Source: Nitrospira sp. (GTDB lineage: Bacteria > Nitrospirota > Nitrospiria > Nitrospirales > Nitrospiraceae). From it: a stretch of DNA of 7,829 bases. Position numbers and translations under genes: made by a program. How positions within the stretch are numbered: the first letter of the stretch is position 1; each line of letters opens with the position of its first letter. The stretch is from assembly GCA_012032965.1 (NCBI GenBank), contig JAAUPT010000063.1:1-7829 (forward strand), read 5' to 3'. This document shows positions 7,258-7,829 of this stretch, piece after piece. The notes beneath the pieces are model-generated. The model had not been told where the DNA came from and ran no database searches. It worked only from the letters and a program-made list of their open reading frames with translations.

Positions 7258-7715
7258 TCATTCTGAAAACGCCTGCCGAGATTGAAGTGATGGCACAGGC
7301 GTCAAGAGTGGTTGCTGAGGCGTTGGACATTGTGCGCAAGGCAGTCCAGCCTGGGATCACGACGGAAGAGCTGGATTCCATAGCGGAACAGGAGATACGA
7401 CTAAGAGGAGCACTTCCAGCATTCAAAGGCTATCGCAACTATCCGAGGACTCTTTGTGCATCTGTGAACGATCAGGTCGTTCACGGCATCCCTTCAAAGC
7501 GAAAGCTAAAAGAAGGGGATATCATTGGGCTGGATCTCGGAGCGATCGTTGGAGGGTTCTATGGTGATTCTGCCGTGACTGTTGCCGTTGGATCCGTTTC
7601 CGATGCCACAGAAAAATTAGTTCAAGTGACGAAAGAGGCTCTCCATTTGGGTATTACACAGGCCAGAGTTGGGAATCGTTTAGCGGATATCTCGCATGCC
7701 GTTCAGCAGCATGTA
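7254..7715 (+). CDS. map: Methionine aminopeptidase type I, N-terminal part only
   Basis: Type I methionine aminopeptidase removes the initiator Met from nascent proteins using a two-metal centre. Seen: the start MIILKTPAEIEVMAQASRVV, GITTEELDSIAEQEIRLRGA, the substrate loop FKGYRNYPRTLCASVNDQVV, and metal ligands His77 (VVHGIPS), Asp94 (GLDLGA) and Asp105 (GDSAVT). It breaks off after HAVQQHV near residue 154; the expected next segment (EGHGY-like, then the GHGIG histidine) is missing. The later ligands (equivalents of E. coli His171, Glu204, Glu235) are also absent. The open frame runs to TGA 7779-7781, but its last ~22 residues are not aminopeptidase-like. It is cut by a junction near 7711-7715. 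ATG 7254 overlaps the restored adk stop. Confidence 0.93.
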
Positions 7716-7829
7716 GCCTGGTACCCAACCGGTGTAGACGCCCACCACGAAGGTGACGGCACCGACGAATTTTGCGTTTGACTTCTGCAAGACAAGCAGC
7801 ACGAAGTACAGGAACCACAAGACTCCCCA
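7716..7829 (-). other. Foreign-looking tail; partial hydrophobic protein fragment on the minus strand
   Basis: These bases do not continue map. Read on the minus strand from 7829, one frame is open for over 40 codons up to the junction and beyond, until TAA at 7681-7683. It is strongly hydrophobic and aromatic (for example VLWFLYFVLLVLQ, then KFVGAVTFVVGVYTGW and VPGYML), like two membrane helices joined by a short KSNAK loop. Third codon positions are mostly G or C, unlike the neighbouring genes. I do not recognise the family. A multi-pass membrane enzyme subunit or transporter is possible. The fragment has neither start nor end in the window, and it may be a chimeric join. Confidence 0.4.

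Noticed and set aside
6579..7781. 400-codon ORF as a genuine bifunctional adenylate kinase-methionine aminopeptidase
   Set aside because: The alternative frame at 7216-7257 gives a normal Adk C-terminus and a stop overlapping the map ATG; four other single-base indels in the window show the error background. The ORF also starts inside secY, whereas Adk starts at 6600.

Overview
This window is a stretch of the bacterial S10-spc ribosomal protein gene cluster. All recognisable genes lie on the + strand, in the order rplP, rpmC, rpsQ (end of the S10 block), rplN, rplX, rplE, rpsN, rpsH, rplF, rplR, rpsE, rpmD, rplO, secY, adk, map. The zinc-type S14, the zinc-lid adenylate kinase, the secY-adk-map order and the general protein sequence style resemble Nitrospira-like bacteria (Nitrospirota). 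That assignment is an impression from memory and needs a tree.

Layout: positions 19-962 hold the tail of the S10 block (L16, L29, S17). Positions 1014-5282 hold the spc block (L14, L24, L5, S14, S8, L6, L18, S5, L30, L15). Positions 5275-6595 encode the SecY translocon channel. Adenylate kinase (6600-7257) and the N-terminal half of type I methionine aminopeptidase (7254 to about 7715) follow. Spacing is tight: rpsE abuts rpmD, rpmD/rplO and adk/map overlap by ATGA, and rplO/secY overlap by 8 bases. I see no terminator or convincing internal promoter, so the set looks like one transcript coding for ribosome assembly, protein export, nucleotide balance and N-terminal Met removal. The largest gap without a gene is 91 bases (4014-4104).

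The most notable property is the quality of the reading frames. Five essential genes (rplP, rplX, rpsH, secY, adk) each carry one single-base indel, mostly in or beside a short homopolymer, and a one-base correction restores a full-length conserved protein in every case. The adk indel produces an apparent 400-codon adk-map fusion that is almost certainly not real. The last ~115 bases do not continue map. Read on the minus strand they give an open, very hydrophobic frame with different codon use, which suggests a chimeric join or contig-end misassembly.

I found no convincing novel biological system here. The real second-look items are the frameshift pattern, the false fusion, the 3' junction, and modest lineage features such as the charged N-terminal extension of L5.
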